The translations under genes and the position numbers were made by a program. A stretch of 58,644 nt of DNA from Evansella tamaricis (lineage in GTDB: Bacteria; Bacillota; Bacilli; Bacillales; Salisediminibacteriaceae), in assembly GCF_019042215.1 (NCBI RefSeq), contig NZ_JAHQCS010000057.1:1-58644 (forward strand). Direction: 5' to 3'. This document shows, in pieces, positions 7,967 through 15,947 of this stretch; position 1 is the stretch's first letter; every line of letters starts with the position of its first letter. The notes under the pieces were generated by a model. That model was not told where the DNA came from. It searched no databases and saw nothing but the letters and a program-made list of their open reading frames with translations.

Positions 7967-9175
7967 TTGTTATCACTATCGACACTAAGAAATATTTTTA
8001 AAAAGGATTTTGAAGCATTTTTTCGACAGTACGAAGTAAAAAAAAGATCAGTACGGATTCAACGTAATCAAAATCAGGATTTATACATCCCTATAAAGCG
8101 TATGATTGATCAGGAATTAAGATCTGGAGAATCTTTTTCCATTAATCAATTAGATACTTTTCTTTATGATCAATTATTCTATTCTAACAACAATTGGCAT
8201 TATATATATGAATATGATGAGATTTGTTTTGAAGATCGCCACTGCTTAACCGAAGTAACTGAGTTTTTCGAAAAATATAAGGATGAATTTCTAACAGATC
8301 AACTACTAACGCACAATATATCCAATGAGACAATGGTGTTATGTACAACAAGGATTGAAAAAGAAAATGATATACCTAAATCAATAAACCTTTTATTTAA
8401 AGTCGGGACAGTATTTATAGACAACTCACACCAAAATCTCTTCTGTGGTGTTACAATAGACTTAGAAGGAAATTTAATTATAATTAAATTTAATTACAAC
8501 TTGTTAGAAAATTATGAAGACGATCCAATGGATGTTATTTCTAGTTTAAAAGAAATCTTAAATGGGCAAGAAGAAAGTAACTATGATTTCTTTAAACAAC
8601 TCGGTTTAAATGTAATAGGTTTTTCTGAAGAAACACCAAAAAAGTTAATTTCTACCTTATTTAAAGAACTAAGTTCAGAAGCCGAAGAAATACTAAATTC
8701 AGAAGTCCCACCATCAACAGATAATGATATAAAGGATTTTCTAACTGAAAAAGATTTGCCATGTAACGAAGATTATATACAACAAATAAAATCTGTGATC
8801 TTTCAAGAAATAGCTCAAAGATGTGCAAATACAATGTTTAGAAGTGGATGGGTTTTCCGTTTTATTTTTCGAGAAGGTCAATTTACGCGAGCGTCCTCTA
8901 GAACGGAAAATAGAAGCCCAATTTATGGATCAAAGGTTTATTGGCATTTAAAAGAACTAATATTTAAGAATAACGAAATGTACGAAGCAGGATTTTTTTG
9001 GTACCTCTCAGAACCGGATGATGAAGAACCAAAGTATGTTGATGTGAGGTTCGAAGCAAGAAGTGATGCTTTAATAACTCATTATTACTATAAGATGAGA
9101 GGCCCAGATAGAAAGGAGAAGGAGGAATTTGTACTACGAAAAATTAGAAAGTATTTTCAGGAAAATGAAGATTGA
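7967..9175 (+). CDS. 402-aa protein of a three-gene accessory cassette
   Basis: The start is TTG at 7967 with AGGGGGAG six bases upstream. I do not recognise a family. The protein is acidic and looks alpha/beta, with a low-complexity middle (about residues 210-260) and a conserved-looking C-terminal region. That region has GWVFRFIFREGQFTRASSRTE and a strand-rich end (AGFFWYLSE, YVDVRFEARSDALITHYYYK). Its end overlaps the next gene by 47 bases. The cassette is markedly AT-rich and stands between a restriction-type nuclease and the SOS-controlled gene, a typical site for defence or lysogenic-conversion cargo. Confidence 0.6.
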   Translation: MLSLSTLRNIFKKDFEAFFRQYEVKKRSVRIQRNQNQDLYIPIKRMIDQELRSGESFSINQLDTFLYDQLFYSNNNWHYIYEYDEICFEDRHCLTEVTEFFEKYKDEFLTDQLLTHNISNETMVLCTTRIEKENDIPKSINLLFKVGTVFIDNSHQNLFCGVTIDLEGNLIIIKFNYNLLENYEDDPMDVISSLKEILNGQEESNYDFFKQLGLNVIGFSEETPKKLISTLFKELSSEAEEILNSEVPPSTDNDIKDFLTEKDLPCNEDYIQQIKSVIFQEIAQRCANTMFRSGWVFRFIFREGQFTRASSRTENRSPIYGSKVYWHLKELIFKNNEMYEAGFFWYLSEPDDEEPKYVDVRFEARSDALITHYYYKMRGPDRKEKEEFVLRKIRKYFQENED

Positions 9176-9779
9176 AGATTTGTTTTCAGGAGTAACAATC
9201 GGATCTGTAGATAGCTTTATTCGGAAAACAGTAAAGACTGGTATGATTTATCATAGTCCATACAAGTTTGCTTTAGACAACAATATAACTGTAAATGAAA
9301 GTGTTAAACTGTTTATGTTTCTAACTGGTGATGATGGTTTATTTGACACATTATTTTATTTTGAGTGCTCAAGGCCTTCTTGCCATAGTAGTAGGGTTTA
9401 CTTTGAGAATATAAATGAAATGACACTTGTTTGTGATGAATGTGAAACTGTGTATGAGTTAAAAACAATTAAACCTTATATTAAAGTGTTGTTTAAATTA
9501 AAAGATGGAATCGTTATTCCAAATACATCACGATCAGTACAGAAACATGATCCTAATTCTACTCTTCAAGCTCTAGAAGGGTTGCCTGATCATTTAAAGT
9601 TCGAATCCCCTTCATCTTTAAATAGAAATTTAGAATCCAGACTTAATGTAGATGAAGGGGATAACCTAAAAGGAATTGATATCACTCTCGCCATTGAAGA
9701 AAATTTTGACAAAAACAACAATCCTATTAATGGTGCAGTCGAGGATTTTAAACAAGCATTTAGGGAGATTAATATGTAA
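9129..9779 (+). CDS. Zinc-ribbon protein of the accessory cassette
   Basis: The 216-residue product has an N-terminal helical part that could be a winged helix, then four cysteines: FECSRPSCHSS and LVCDECETVYEL at about residues 79-112, a probable zinc ribbon. The tail is acidic. Translation probably starts at TTG 9129 behind AAGGAGGA, inside the upstream gene; ATG at 9165 is an alternative. Winged-helix plus zinc-ribbon proteins occur as middle components in some multi-gene defence systems, but I cannot assign this one. Confidence 0.6.
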   Translation: MYYEKLESIFRKMKIEDLFSGVTIGSVDSFIRKTVKTGMIYHSPYKFALDNNITVNESVKLFMFLTGDDGLFDTLFYFECSRPSCHSSRVYFENINEMTLVCDECETVYELKTIKPYIKVLFKLKDGIVIPNTSRSVQKHDPNSTLQALEGLPDHLKFESPSSLNRNLESRLNVDEGDNLKGIDITLAIEENFDKNNNPINGAVEDFKQAFREINM

Positions 9780-10415
9780 ATGAAATCAAATTTTATGTAT
9801 TATGTTTGTGTAAGTTGGGGTTTTAGTATAGGCATTGTTTCTTCATTATTTATTTTTATGTATCTTTTCCCAGGATTATTAATTAGACCCATTGATACAT
9901 TATTAACTGCTATATTAGGAATACTTGGAACTGTTATTGGAAGCTTTATCGGTGGCTTTATTGCATACAAAATAGCAGTATCTCAAACTAATTCACATTT
10001 TGATATGGAGATCCAAAACAAAAATAATACACAGAGAAATATTTATAATAGAACTTATAATGAAATTAAAAATAACTATGAAAACATTAAAAAACTTAAT
10101 GAGCTGTTGAAAAGGGTAGAAGGTGGATTCCATAGCATATCCGCTGAAATATCAAAAGGAAATAATGAAATAATTGAAGGAATTATGGTACACATTAATC
10201 AAATAGATGCGGATTTGCCGCTTAAGTTAAGTGAAAACTTAGAGTTTGAAAAACATTACCACCTTCACAAGAGTATTAATTTATTAACAAGAACCAAATC
10301 AATCGGTCAATTATTAATTAATCAGCGCGTAAATGAATACATTGAATATAATTTAAAGAAACTATTAGAAACAAGTGATTTGTTTCTCAGTATTTTTGAT
10401 AAAACACCTAATTAG
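9780..10415 (+). CDS. Two-helix membrane protein with coiled coil
   Basis: It follows the zinc-ribbon gene with no gap (stop then ATG) and has AGGGAG upstream. Residues about 6-30 and 40-66 are hydrophobic; the second is glycine-rich (LGILGTVIGSFIGGFIAYKIA). The rest is a polar, largely helical domain (about 70-211). Two transmembrane helices joined to a helical cytosolic domain is a common plan for membrane-acting toxins or effectors in defence operons. That role is inferred, and no catalytic motif is visible. A terminator closes the cassette. Confidence 0.6.
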   Translation: MKSNFMYYVCVSWGFSIGIVSSLFIFMYLFPGLLIRPIDTLLTAILGILGTVIGSFIGGFIAYKIAVSQTNSHFDMEIQNKNNTQRNIYNRTYNEIKNNYENIKKLNELLKRVEGGFHSISAEISKGNNEIIEGIMVHINQIDADLPLKLSENLEFEKHYHLHKSINLLTRTKSIGQLLINQRVNEYIEYNLKKLLETSDLFLSIFDKTPN

Positions 10416-10437
10416 AGTAATAATATAAGTTATCCCT

Positions 10438-10465
10438 ATGTCCATAAATGGACATTTTCTTTTTG
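10438..10465 (+). terminator. Terminator of the three-gene cassette
   Basis: ATGTCCA-TAAA-TGGACAT forms a 7-bp stem with a tight loop, followed by TTTCTTTTT, 23 bases after the stop at 10415. Confidence 0.75.
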
Positions 10466-10475
10466 AACACAATAA

Positions 10476-10487
10476 GAACATACGTTC
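10476..10487. promoter_or_regulatory. LexA/DinR SOS box
   Basis: GAACATACGTTC matches the Bacillus DinR/LexA core GAAC-N4-GTTC exactly and is a perfect dyad. It lies 20 bases upstream of the YolD-like start codon, so DNA damage should induce that gene. Confidence 0.85.
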
Positions 10488-10507
10488 TTAATATGAGGAG
10501 CTAAAAT

Positions 10508-10831
10508 ATGAACCGTGACCGTGGAACAATCAAATGGACAGCTATGATGCTACCAGAACATGTTGCGATGCTTAGGGATCTTGAGTATAGACAAAGAAAG
10601 CAACCTAAACCAGAAGTTGATTTACAACAGTTAGAAGAATATGAATTTATTATTGCTGAATCACTCGAATATCAGAATGATCTTACCTTCAAGTACTGGA
10701 AGAACGGATTTTATGAGAAATTTACTGGAAGAGTACAGTTTGTAGATCCTGTGACAAAGAGACTACATGTCATAAACGATCAAGATGAGATCGAGTACAT
10801 TCCAATAGAAAACATAACTTCTATAATTTGA
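10508..10831 (+). CDS. YolD-like SOS-regulated protein
   Basis: The 107-residue protein starts with RDRGTIKWTAMMLPEHVAML, the hallmark of YolD-like proteins. It ends in a short beta-rich segment (KRLHVINDQDEIEYIPIENI). YolD-like genes usually precede a Y-family polymerase gene (UvrX/YqjW type) and are SOS-induced. Here the SOS box is present but no polymerase follows, so the gene stands alone. GAGGAG precedes the ATG. Confidence 0.85.
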   Translation: MNRDRGTIKWTAMMLPEHVAMLRDLEYRQRKQPKPEVDLQQLEEYEFIIAESLEYQNDLTFKYWKNGFYEKFTGRVQFVDPVTKRLHVINDQDEIEYIPIENITSII

Positions 10832-10918
10832 CACATTTTTACAATATTTATCCATTATTTTGATGATATATTGAATACAGGAGCAGTACGTCATACTACT
10901 GCTATCCTCCTACAATAA

Positions 10919-10949
10919 GGGTTACATTGCACGTTTTGTAACTCTTTTC
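10919..10949 (+). terminator. Terminator after the YolD-like gene
   Basis: GGGTTACA and TGTAACTC form an 8-bp stem (one G-U pair) followed by TTTTCATT. A second imperfect hairpin (GCAGTA/TACTGC, about 10883-10902) lies just upstream. Confidence 0.55.
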
Positions 10950-10982
10950 ATTATGTATCCCTATCTTTGAAAGGGTGAAACC

Positions 10983-11178
10983 ATGAGAGGACCAATCTTT
11001 GGATTTACGGTTAAATGCAACTGGTGTGGACATAGTAGAGTACTTGAAGGGAGTTTTTGATCCTTACACTGACAACATGGCCATTTACATAAATTTTCAA
11101 AACAAGATTACGATCGATTGTCTTATCTATAAGGCGAATGAGGTGGTTAGTGATTTAGAAGGTCTTAACTGTAGCTAA
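10983..11178 (+). pseudogene. Frameshifted small Cys-containing protein gene
   Basis: ATG 10983 opens a 25-codon frame (MRGPIFGFTVKCNWCGHSRV...) that stops at 11060. The next frame continues without a stop as FDPYTDNMAIYINFQN... to 11178. Removing one base in the AAGGGAGTTTTT run joins them into a coherent protein of about 65 residues. The CxxC (KCNWCGH) suggests half a zinc site. It could be a recent one-base insertion, a sequencing error or a programmed slip. Confidence 0.5.
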
Positions 11179-11192
11179 TTGGAGTGATTCCT

Positions 11193-11372
11193 TTGGAGAA
11201 AAAGTACCTGGTTAAAATTGTATATAACGATGGAAGAAAGAATTGTTTCGATTCCAACATAGATCCACGAAAGAAAGTAACTTACCTTTACGGGCGATCT
11301 TTCATCACTGGAGATGGATTTCTTGTTTTTACTGACGCGATAAAAACAATGGAAGTTATTGAGAATAAATAG
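11193..11372 (+). CDS. 59-aa hypothetical protein
   Basis: The start is TTG at 11193, five bases after GGAGTGAT. The 59-residue product is basic and beta-rich (YLVKIVYNDG, VTYLYGRSFITGDGFLVFT). No family is recognised. It ends at a bidirectional terminator shared with the lysis operon. Confidence 0.5.
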   Translation: MEKKYLVKIVYNDGRKNCFDSNIDPRKKVTYLYGRSFITGDGFLVFTDAIKTMEVIENK

Positions 11373-11381
11373 GATAAAAAG

Positions 11382-11410
11382 GCAGGGGCGATTAAACCCC
11401 TGCTTTTGTT
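11382..11410. terminator. Bidirectional terminator at the end of the lysis/tail operon
   Basis: GCAGGGG-CGATTAAA-CCCCTGC has T-rich tails on both strands and sits between the convergent genes ending at 11372 and 11411. Confidence 0.85.
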
Positions 11411-12397
11411 TTATCCAAACATATGACTCCAAGTTTGTGGACCGACAATACCATCCACTTTTAACTTGTTTTTGCGCTGATAAGACTTTACAGCATCGGC
11501 AGATATCGGACCATAAAAACCGTCTGCAGTTGCACCTACTACCCGTTGTACAGCTCGTACATCGTTGCCTTGTAACATAGGAGACCTGTTTGATAACAAA
11601 CGAGAGTACTTTGGTAACACTTTTGCAAGCTCTGCTAACGTTTGAGGTCCTACGATACCATCAACTTTGATTTTACGTCGCGCCTGAAAAGCTTTAACGG
11701 CATCCTCCGTCTCGTCACCAAAACGTCCGTCTGCTCCAAACCTAGGCAAGCGTTCCCCGGCTGCTAGTAGTTTATTTTGTAAAATACGGACATTGTCTCC
11801 TTTGTCCCCTTTGCGGATCAATCCTGTGGATGGTGCTGGTTTAGGTTTGTTGTTGGTTTGCTTAGGCTTGTCTACTACTTTTTTATTTAAAATAGCCTCA
11901 ATCAGATCTTTGGCCACTTGGTCATAATTGGCTTTAAAGTGATCCATGTTTGCCTTGCTAGTGATAAATCCTAGCTCACACAATCGGTACGGGATGCGAC
12001 GGTTATTAAACACATTTAGATTTAGCAAGTTGTTTCGTTTGCTAAACATCACTCCGCCACGTAAACCAAAGTGCTTATCAATCATAGCACCTAGTCTTTT
12101 GTCCATTGCATCTGGTGTTTTGCTAGAGTGGATGATGATATGACCTCCGCCTACTGTAGATGGAGCATCTAAGTGTAACTCGATGATCTCGCTATACCCA
12201 TTAACACGTTGAGCATCCCGATTAGCAAACATATTTTGCTCGTAAAAATCAATGCTACTGTCCGCATACTTTTTTAATGACGTTAAAAAAGGACCCCTTA
12301 GCCAATCGGCTTCGGTAGTCCCGTTCCCCCCCGCCCCAGGATCCCAACCTCCGTTACGGTCTGGACCATGACCTAATGCAACTAATTTTTTACTCAT
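11411..12397 (-). CDS. Endolysin: N-acetylmuramoyl-L-alanine amidase
   Basis: The 328-residue protein has an N-terminal Amidase_3 zinc domain with ligands and catalytic residue visible as H10 (LGHG), E29, H75 (ELHLDAP) and E141 (CELGFIT). Two C-terminal peptidoglycan-binding repeats follow at about 195-255 and 262-328, each with the pattern VKxFQ/YQ...KVDGIVGPQT. It has no signal peptide, so it should depend on the holin encoded just upstream, with which it overlaps by eight bases. It cuts the bond between muramic acid and the stem peptide at the end of lytic growth. Confidence 0.95.
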   Translation of the reverse strand: MSKKLVALGHGPDRNGGWDPGAGGNGTTEADWLRGPFLTSLKKYADSSIDFYEQNMFANRDAQRVNGYSEIIELHLDAPSTVGGGHIIIHSSKTPDAMDKRLGAMIDKHFGLRGGVMFSKRNNLLNLNVFNNRRIPYRLCELGFITSKANMDHFKANYDQVAKDLIEAILNKKVVDKPKQTNNKPKPAPSTGLIRKGDKGDNVRILQNKLLAAGERLPRFGADGRFGDETEDAVKAFQARRKIKVDGIVGPQTLAELAKVLPKYSRLLSNRSPMLQGNDVRAVQRVVGATADGFYGPISADAVKSYQRKNKLKVDGIVGPQTWSHMFG

Positions 12398-12788
12398 GAT
12401 TCTTCTCCCCTTTCAAAATTTCGACCCCTCGTTTAATTTGCTCTGGCACTGGTATTCCAGCTTTACCGGCATTTTCCGTGATACTTAAAATCTCATTCGC
12501 AATGTAGAAAAACACGGCCGCACTAAATATAATTTGCTCTTGTCCTAATGCCTGGTCAATCAAATGAGCCACACTCACGATGGCAAAGATAAAGATTTTT
12601 TTAGCTATACCCTTAAGTCCAATCTCGCTCTTTAGAGCACCTTTGACATAAGCAGCAATCAACCCCGTGACATAATCCAACACAACAAACGCCAGTAATA
12701 GTCCTAACAAATGCGACCAGCCCCCAAACATAAAGGTAACGAGAGCTGCAGCACCCGCCACGACAAATTTAATAATCGTTTCTAACAT
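12390..12788 (-). CDS. Holin (phage_holin_4_1 family)
   Basis: The 132-residue protein has three to four hydrophobic segments, including the family region LLLAFVVLDYVTGLIAAYVKG followed by LKSEIGLKGIAKKIFIFAIV. It ends in a charged tail (GVEILKGEKNHE). Proteins of this type pierce the membrane so the endolysin can reach the wall. The gene immediately precedes and overlaps the endolysin. Confidence 0.92.
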   Translation of the reverse strand: MLETIIKFVVAGAAALVTFMFGGWSHLLGLLLAFVVLDYVTGLIAAYVKGALKSEIGLKGIAKKIFIFAIVSVAHLIDQALGQEQIIFSAAVFFYIANEILSITENAGKAGIPVPEQIKRGVEILKGEKNHE

Positions 12789-12828
12789 TTAATTTTTCTC
12801 CCTTCTCTTTTTAAAAATAAAAAGCCCC

Positions 12829-12927
12829 TCACAAGAAGGACTTAACAACCCATATCATCAACAACCACAACGGTACGCTCAGTATCAATCCCCAACAACA
12901 TCCGATTATAAATTTTCCGTCATCCAT
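12829..12927 (-). CDS. 32-aa membrane peptide of the lysis region
   Basis: The ORF starts at ATG 12927 behind AAGGGTGGTG. It encodes a short polar start and one tryptophan-rich transmembrane helix (WGLILSVPLWLLMIWVV). It lies between the tail genes and the holin. A holin accessory or antiholin role is possible but not shown. A weak hairpin with a T tail (about 12817-12841) overlaps its end. Confidence 0.55.
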   Translation of the reverse strand: MDDGKFIIGCCWGLILSVPLWLLMIWVVKSFL

Positions 12928-12963
12928 ACACACCACCCTTGATTGAGACATAAAAAAAATACC

Positions 12964-13248
12964 CTATTTCCCCGTTTCCGGTGGATATTCCACATTCTCT
13001 TCTTCACCTTCTGGTACTGGATCTTGATCTACATCATTAATATTTTCCTCCGCTATTTCTTCTGTAGTTTCTTCCGGACCTTCCGGATCTTCCGTTAACT
13101 CAGCCTCTTCTTTTTCTGCCTGTAATTCCATTTCGTACATATCCAGCGCACCAAGGCTTGCCCTCAGTTGTGCAGCCTCTTGATCAAGCCTGTACATTTC
13201 TGCCTCTATCTCTACCAGCCTTGATTGTATTTCTCTTTTAATAGACAT
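12964..13248 (-). CDS. Coiled-coil protein with acidic tail
   Basis: The first 50 residues are a heptad-rich helix (IEAEMYRLDQEAAQLRASL) and the last 45 are almost all Glu, Asp and Pro. Small coiled-coil proteins at this place, between tail fibre and lysis genes, are common in Bacillus siphoviruses (XkdX neighbourhood), but their role is unclear. It has no membrane segment. Confidence 0.6.
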   Translation of the reverse strand: MSIKREIQSRLVEIEAEMYRLDQEAAQLRASLGALDMYEMELQAEKEEAELTEDPEGPEETTEEIAEENINDVDQDPVPEGEEENVEYPPETGK

Positions 13249-13257
13249 ATAATCCTC

Positions 13258-13782
13258 CTATTTTGATCTACGCCATGAGCCTCCTGCACGCACCCACACT
13301 GCGATAGCTTTTCGCCATGAGCCTGATGCGCGGATCCAGTTTTGTCCTTTTCGCCATGAACCTGATGCGCGGATCCAGTTAACCCCTCGAGGGATATCAT
13401 CGAGATCCACTGTACCACCAGCAGATAAACGACCCATCCATCCGGAGCTTAACGTGACGTTAACATCAAACCATGCATCAAAACGGCACCTCTTTTTTCC
13501 ATCACTATCGTGACTGACGTTGATCGTCCTTGTGTGTAATAAGTAGCGACCTGCACCTCCATTTACGCCACTGCCATAGGACCAATTGCTGGAGCTACCG
13601 TTAATCGTTGTGTTCCCATTTTTGTTTGCGCTAAAGTTCAATCGACCAGAATCCCTTATCCTGAGGTAGACCCTAGCCGTAACACTGGATCGGTTATTAT
13701 CTACATCAGGAGTGGATGTCCACTCGATTTCAATGCGGTAATACGTTCTGGTGTAACTTCCGGTTATCGTCCCACTTGCCAT
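13258..13782 (-). CDS. Distal tail/receptor-binding protein with Trp repeats
   Basis: The 174-residue product starts MASGTITGSYT and is beta-rich through about residue 130, like DUF859-type phage structural proteins. The C-terminus has three 12-13-residue repeats of the form W(I/V)RA(S/G)GSWRK, two of them nearly identical also in DNA (13308-13341 and 13347-13380). Aromatic repeats suggest sugar or cell-wall binding. ATG 13782 is chosen because AGGAGG lies eight bases upstream; GTG 13785 is also possible. Confidence 0.7.
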   Translation of the reverse strand: MASGTITGSYTRTYYRIEIEWTSTPDVDNNRSSVTARVYLRIRDSGRLNFSANKNGNTTINGSSSNWSYGSGVNGGAGRYLLHTRTINVSHDSDGKKRCRFDAWFDVNVTLSSGWMGRLSAGGTVDLDDIPRGVNWIRASGSWRKGQNWIRASGSWRKAIAVWVRAGGSWRRSK

Positions 13783-13794
13783 CACTTACCCCTC

Positions 13795-14355
13795 CTAGTA
13801 TTGGATGTAGATGTCTCCATTACTTCCACCACTAGGGTTGGATGTGCCGTAACTGATATTGCCTGTGTGGACACTCCTGCCACCAACACGTATGTCACCA
13901 TCTACATTTAACCGTATACTCCCGCCACTTGAGGCGCGGATCCAAAAGTCCCGGTTGTTAGCGCCTGTGTCTAGCTCCAGCGCCCACTCATAGTTATTAA
14001 CCGACCCATTTTTTATCAATGACATCTTATTGGTGCGGTTTCCACCTCTTATGGCACTCAACTCTAGAGCTGTCGCATTACCAGAGATGGCTCCTAGGGT
14101 CCCGGAAAACTCTGCTCCTGTCAGGCGAGCAAACGCACTGGCGTGATACCCATCCAACAAATCTGCATTTAGACCGGACCCATGGCCGTGGACCGTCTTT
14201 AATTTATCTAGTACACTTTGACCAGTAAATTGAGAGGTGGACAGCTTTTGACCAATCGACTGAAAAGCGTCCGCAAGCCCCTGCTCGATCCGATTAAAAT
14301 CAGAAATGGCAGGGAATTTGTTTGTAGGTCCCCAAATCTTCGGTTCGTAAGCCAT
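13795..14355 (-). CDS. Tail fibre-type protein
   Basis: The 186-residue protein contains the tail-fibre motif HGHGSGLNADLLDGYHASAF (about residues 55-74). This is followed by a beta-rich region that includes GSIRLNVDGDIRVGGRSVHTGN, common in collar and fibre tips. It is probably part of the host-recognition apparatus. It precedes the Trp-repeat protein by nine bases, and a terminator (14376-14401) separates it from the HEPN-like gene upstream. Confidence 0.8.
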   Translation of the reverse strand: MAYEPKIWGPTNKFPAISDFNRIEQGLADAFQSIGQKLSTSQFTGQSVLDKLKTVHGHGSGLNADLLDGYHASAFARLTGAEFSGTLGAISGNATALELSAIRGGNRTNKMSLIKNGSVNNYEWALELDTGANNRDFWIRASSGGSIRLNVDGDIRVGGRSVHTGNISYGTSNPSGGSNGDIYIQY

Positions 14356-14375
14356 GTATCATCACCTACCTTCAA

Positions 14376-14401
14376 AATAAAAAGCCCACCGAAGTGAGCT
14401 T
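14376..14401 (-). terminator. Terminator of the HEPN-like gene
   Basis: On the minus strand AAGCTCAC-TTCG-GTGGGCTT, an 8-bp stem with a TTCG tetraloop, is followed by TTTATTTT. Confidence 0.8.
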
Positions 14402-14414
14402 GATCTAATCAAAC

Positions 14415-14879
14415 TTAAAGATTTAGGTTCATTTTTAATTCTAGTGTGCAATGGTTGTGCAACCATCCAAAAGTTATATAGCTTATTATTAAAAATTTTT
14501 CATCTAATGTATTAGAATTTAAGTTCTTCCTAACTTCTTTAGGGATTTTGTTTTTTATAGGTTTTAAACTAAAATCATCCAAATTTATATTTTCGAAATT
14601 AAAATCTAAATTATGTGAACATCCATTACGTATGCCATTCAATATCTTGAGGTTCTTATAAAGTGCCTCTTCTATTAGGTTTAAGTTAAATACCATTAAT
14701 AATTTTGAAGCATAATTCCATTCTTTTAATTGCCCTGAGGTTTTAGTTTTTTCTTCCAACAGTTTGTTTAGCCAACTTTCAGTAAAAAGATGCACCGTTA
14801 CAATTCTTGCTATTGGATCATTAATCTTCTTAAACCTTTCGATAAATTTTGATCCTATATTTTTTGTTCTATCGTCCAA
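14415..14879 (-). CDS. HEPN/MltR-like protein (moron)
   Basis: The 154-residue, mostly helical protein has ILNGIRNGCSHNLDF at about residues 82-96. The spacing R-x4-H is the catalytic signature of HEPN ribonucleases, and the surrounding helices resemble MltR-type HEPN proteins. TTG start at 14879 has GGAGGGG upstream. The gene has its own terminator and interrupts the tail gene order, so it is probably independently expressed cargo. RNase toxin or abortive-infection roles are inferred from the family. Confidence 0.5.
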   Translation of the reverse strand: MDDRTKNIGSKFIERFKKINDPIARIVTVHLFTESWLNKLLEEKTKTSGQLKEWNYASKLLMVFNLNLIEEALYKNLKILNGIRNGCSHNLDFNFENINLDDFSLKPIKNKIPKEVRKNLNSNTLDEKFLIISYITFGWLHNHCTLELKMNLNL

Positions 14880-15003
14880 AACAACCCCTCCTTTTAAAAT
14901 ATATAATTCGTTGTAATAATTGGAAAGCCTCTTATTTATTCCAATTATTTGTAGGAATGTAAAAAGATTTGTTGAATTACATAGAATATAGGAGGTGATA
15001 ATT

Positions 15004-15180
15004 ATGGATTACAAATTTAGTAAAATAGCAACTGAACTTGTTGATGAATACATGGCAACAATAAAAGATGTAAAAGATGAAAAGACTTACCAACTTTATG
15101 AAACAATGATAAAACTCAACGCTGAAATGACAGCAAAAGCACTAGAAAAGTATGATGCTATTCAAAAAGAACAGCAATAA
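15004..15180 (+). CDS. 58-aa helical protein next to the HEPN-like genes
   Basis: ATG 15004 is preceded by a near-perfect GGAGGTGA. The product is a charged helical protein (KIATELVDEYMATIKDVKDE). It is divergent from the 154-aa HEPN-like gene and followed by a hairpin. Size and position would suit an antitoxin or partner protein, but nothing proves this. Confidence 0.5.
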   Translation: MDYKFSKIATELVDEYMATIKDVKDEKTYQLYETMIKLNAEMTAKALEKYDAIQKEQQ

Positions 15181-15194
15181 AATACTATGATGTT

Positions 15195-15240
15195 GAAAGA
15201 TCCCCACAGACTTCATTCATTGTGAGGATCTTTCTTATAA
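15195..15240 (+). terminator. Hairpin between the 58-aa and 184-aa genes
   Basis: GAAAGATCC-CCACA and TGTG-AGGATCTTTC form a long, nearly perfect stem (15195-15234), with a weak T tail. Confidence 0.6.
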
Positions 15241-15253
15241 AGGACTGATTAAC

Positions 15254-15808
15254 ATGAATAACCTCAAAGATGTAGAAGATGCGCTCCGTTTTAAAGTAAG
15301 AGCAGCTCACTACCACAAAATAATGAGTGAGCGTGCCGGCATGAACAATATAACAAATTATGAAGAATTCAATGTTTCAGCTATGGAATTTACAGCTATG
15401 ATGAGTACGCTTCATTCTATTTTAGATATAATCGCTCAATGGATTAATCAAAAATACGAACTGAAAATACCTAATTATGACGTTAGTTTTAAAAAAATCA
15501 TAAATGATGTAGATGACTATGCTTTAAAAATGAAAATAGTTAAGCTGAAAGAAGATTCGGTTTATCTGGATGATTTCTGTAATTATATTAAACACAGAAA
15601 TATCGTTAGAGTTAATCATCAATGGTATTTTGTGTCACCTTTTCAGCCTGCAGTATTACAAACTATTGAATCCTTTAAGAAATCTAAAATTAAACACCCT
15701 GAAGAAAATCTATATCTCCAGAGGGATAAACAGTTTGAATTGATCTACAGTGCAGTAATTGAAATTACTGGATTGCATATTACTTTAGCTAGTACTCGTT
15801 TATCCTAA
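15254..15808 (+). CDS. HEPN-like protein (Cthe_2314 type)
   Basis: This 184-residue helical protein contains FTAMMSTLHSILDIIAQWIN and later DDFCNYIKHRNIVRV. The pattern N-x2-KHR after a helical pair resembles Cthe_2314-type HEPN domains. Together with the 154-aa gene it makes a pair of HEPN-like proteins on opposite strands within the tail module. Function is inferred only; a non-catalytic binding role is equally possible. AAAGGA precedes the ATG. Confidence 0.45.
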   Translation: MNNLKDVEDALRFKVRAAHYHKIMSERAGMNNITNYEEFNVSAMEFTAMMSTLHSILDIIAQWINQKYELKIPNYDVSFKKIINDVDDYALKMKIVKLKEDSVYLDDFCNYIKHRNIVRVNHQWYFVSPFQPAVLQTIESFKKSKIKHPEENLYLQRDKQFELIYSAVIEITGLHITLASTRLS

Positions 15809-15947
15809 TTTTATTTTCGCAATGCGAACATTCGATATTTGCGCCATCATCTCCAACAGGACCTATAGAAACCAGTATTTTATCACTGGAGTATATAGAC
15901 CCTGTTTTTAGCCAGATTGATTACACTTCACCGTAAAATCTTTAGAC

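Noticed and set aside
13308-13380. Direct repeats considered as a CRISPR-like array
   Set aside because: Only two good copies with five-base gaps, and both are in frame within a tail protein gene; no CRISPR array or cas gene was seen in the window.
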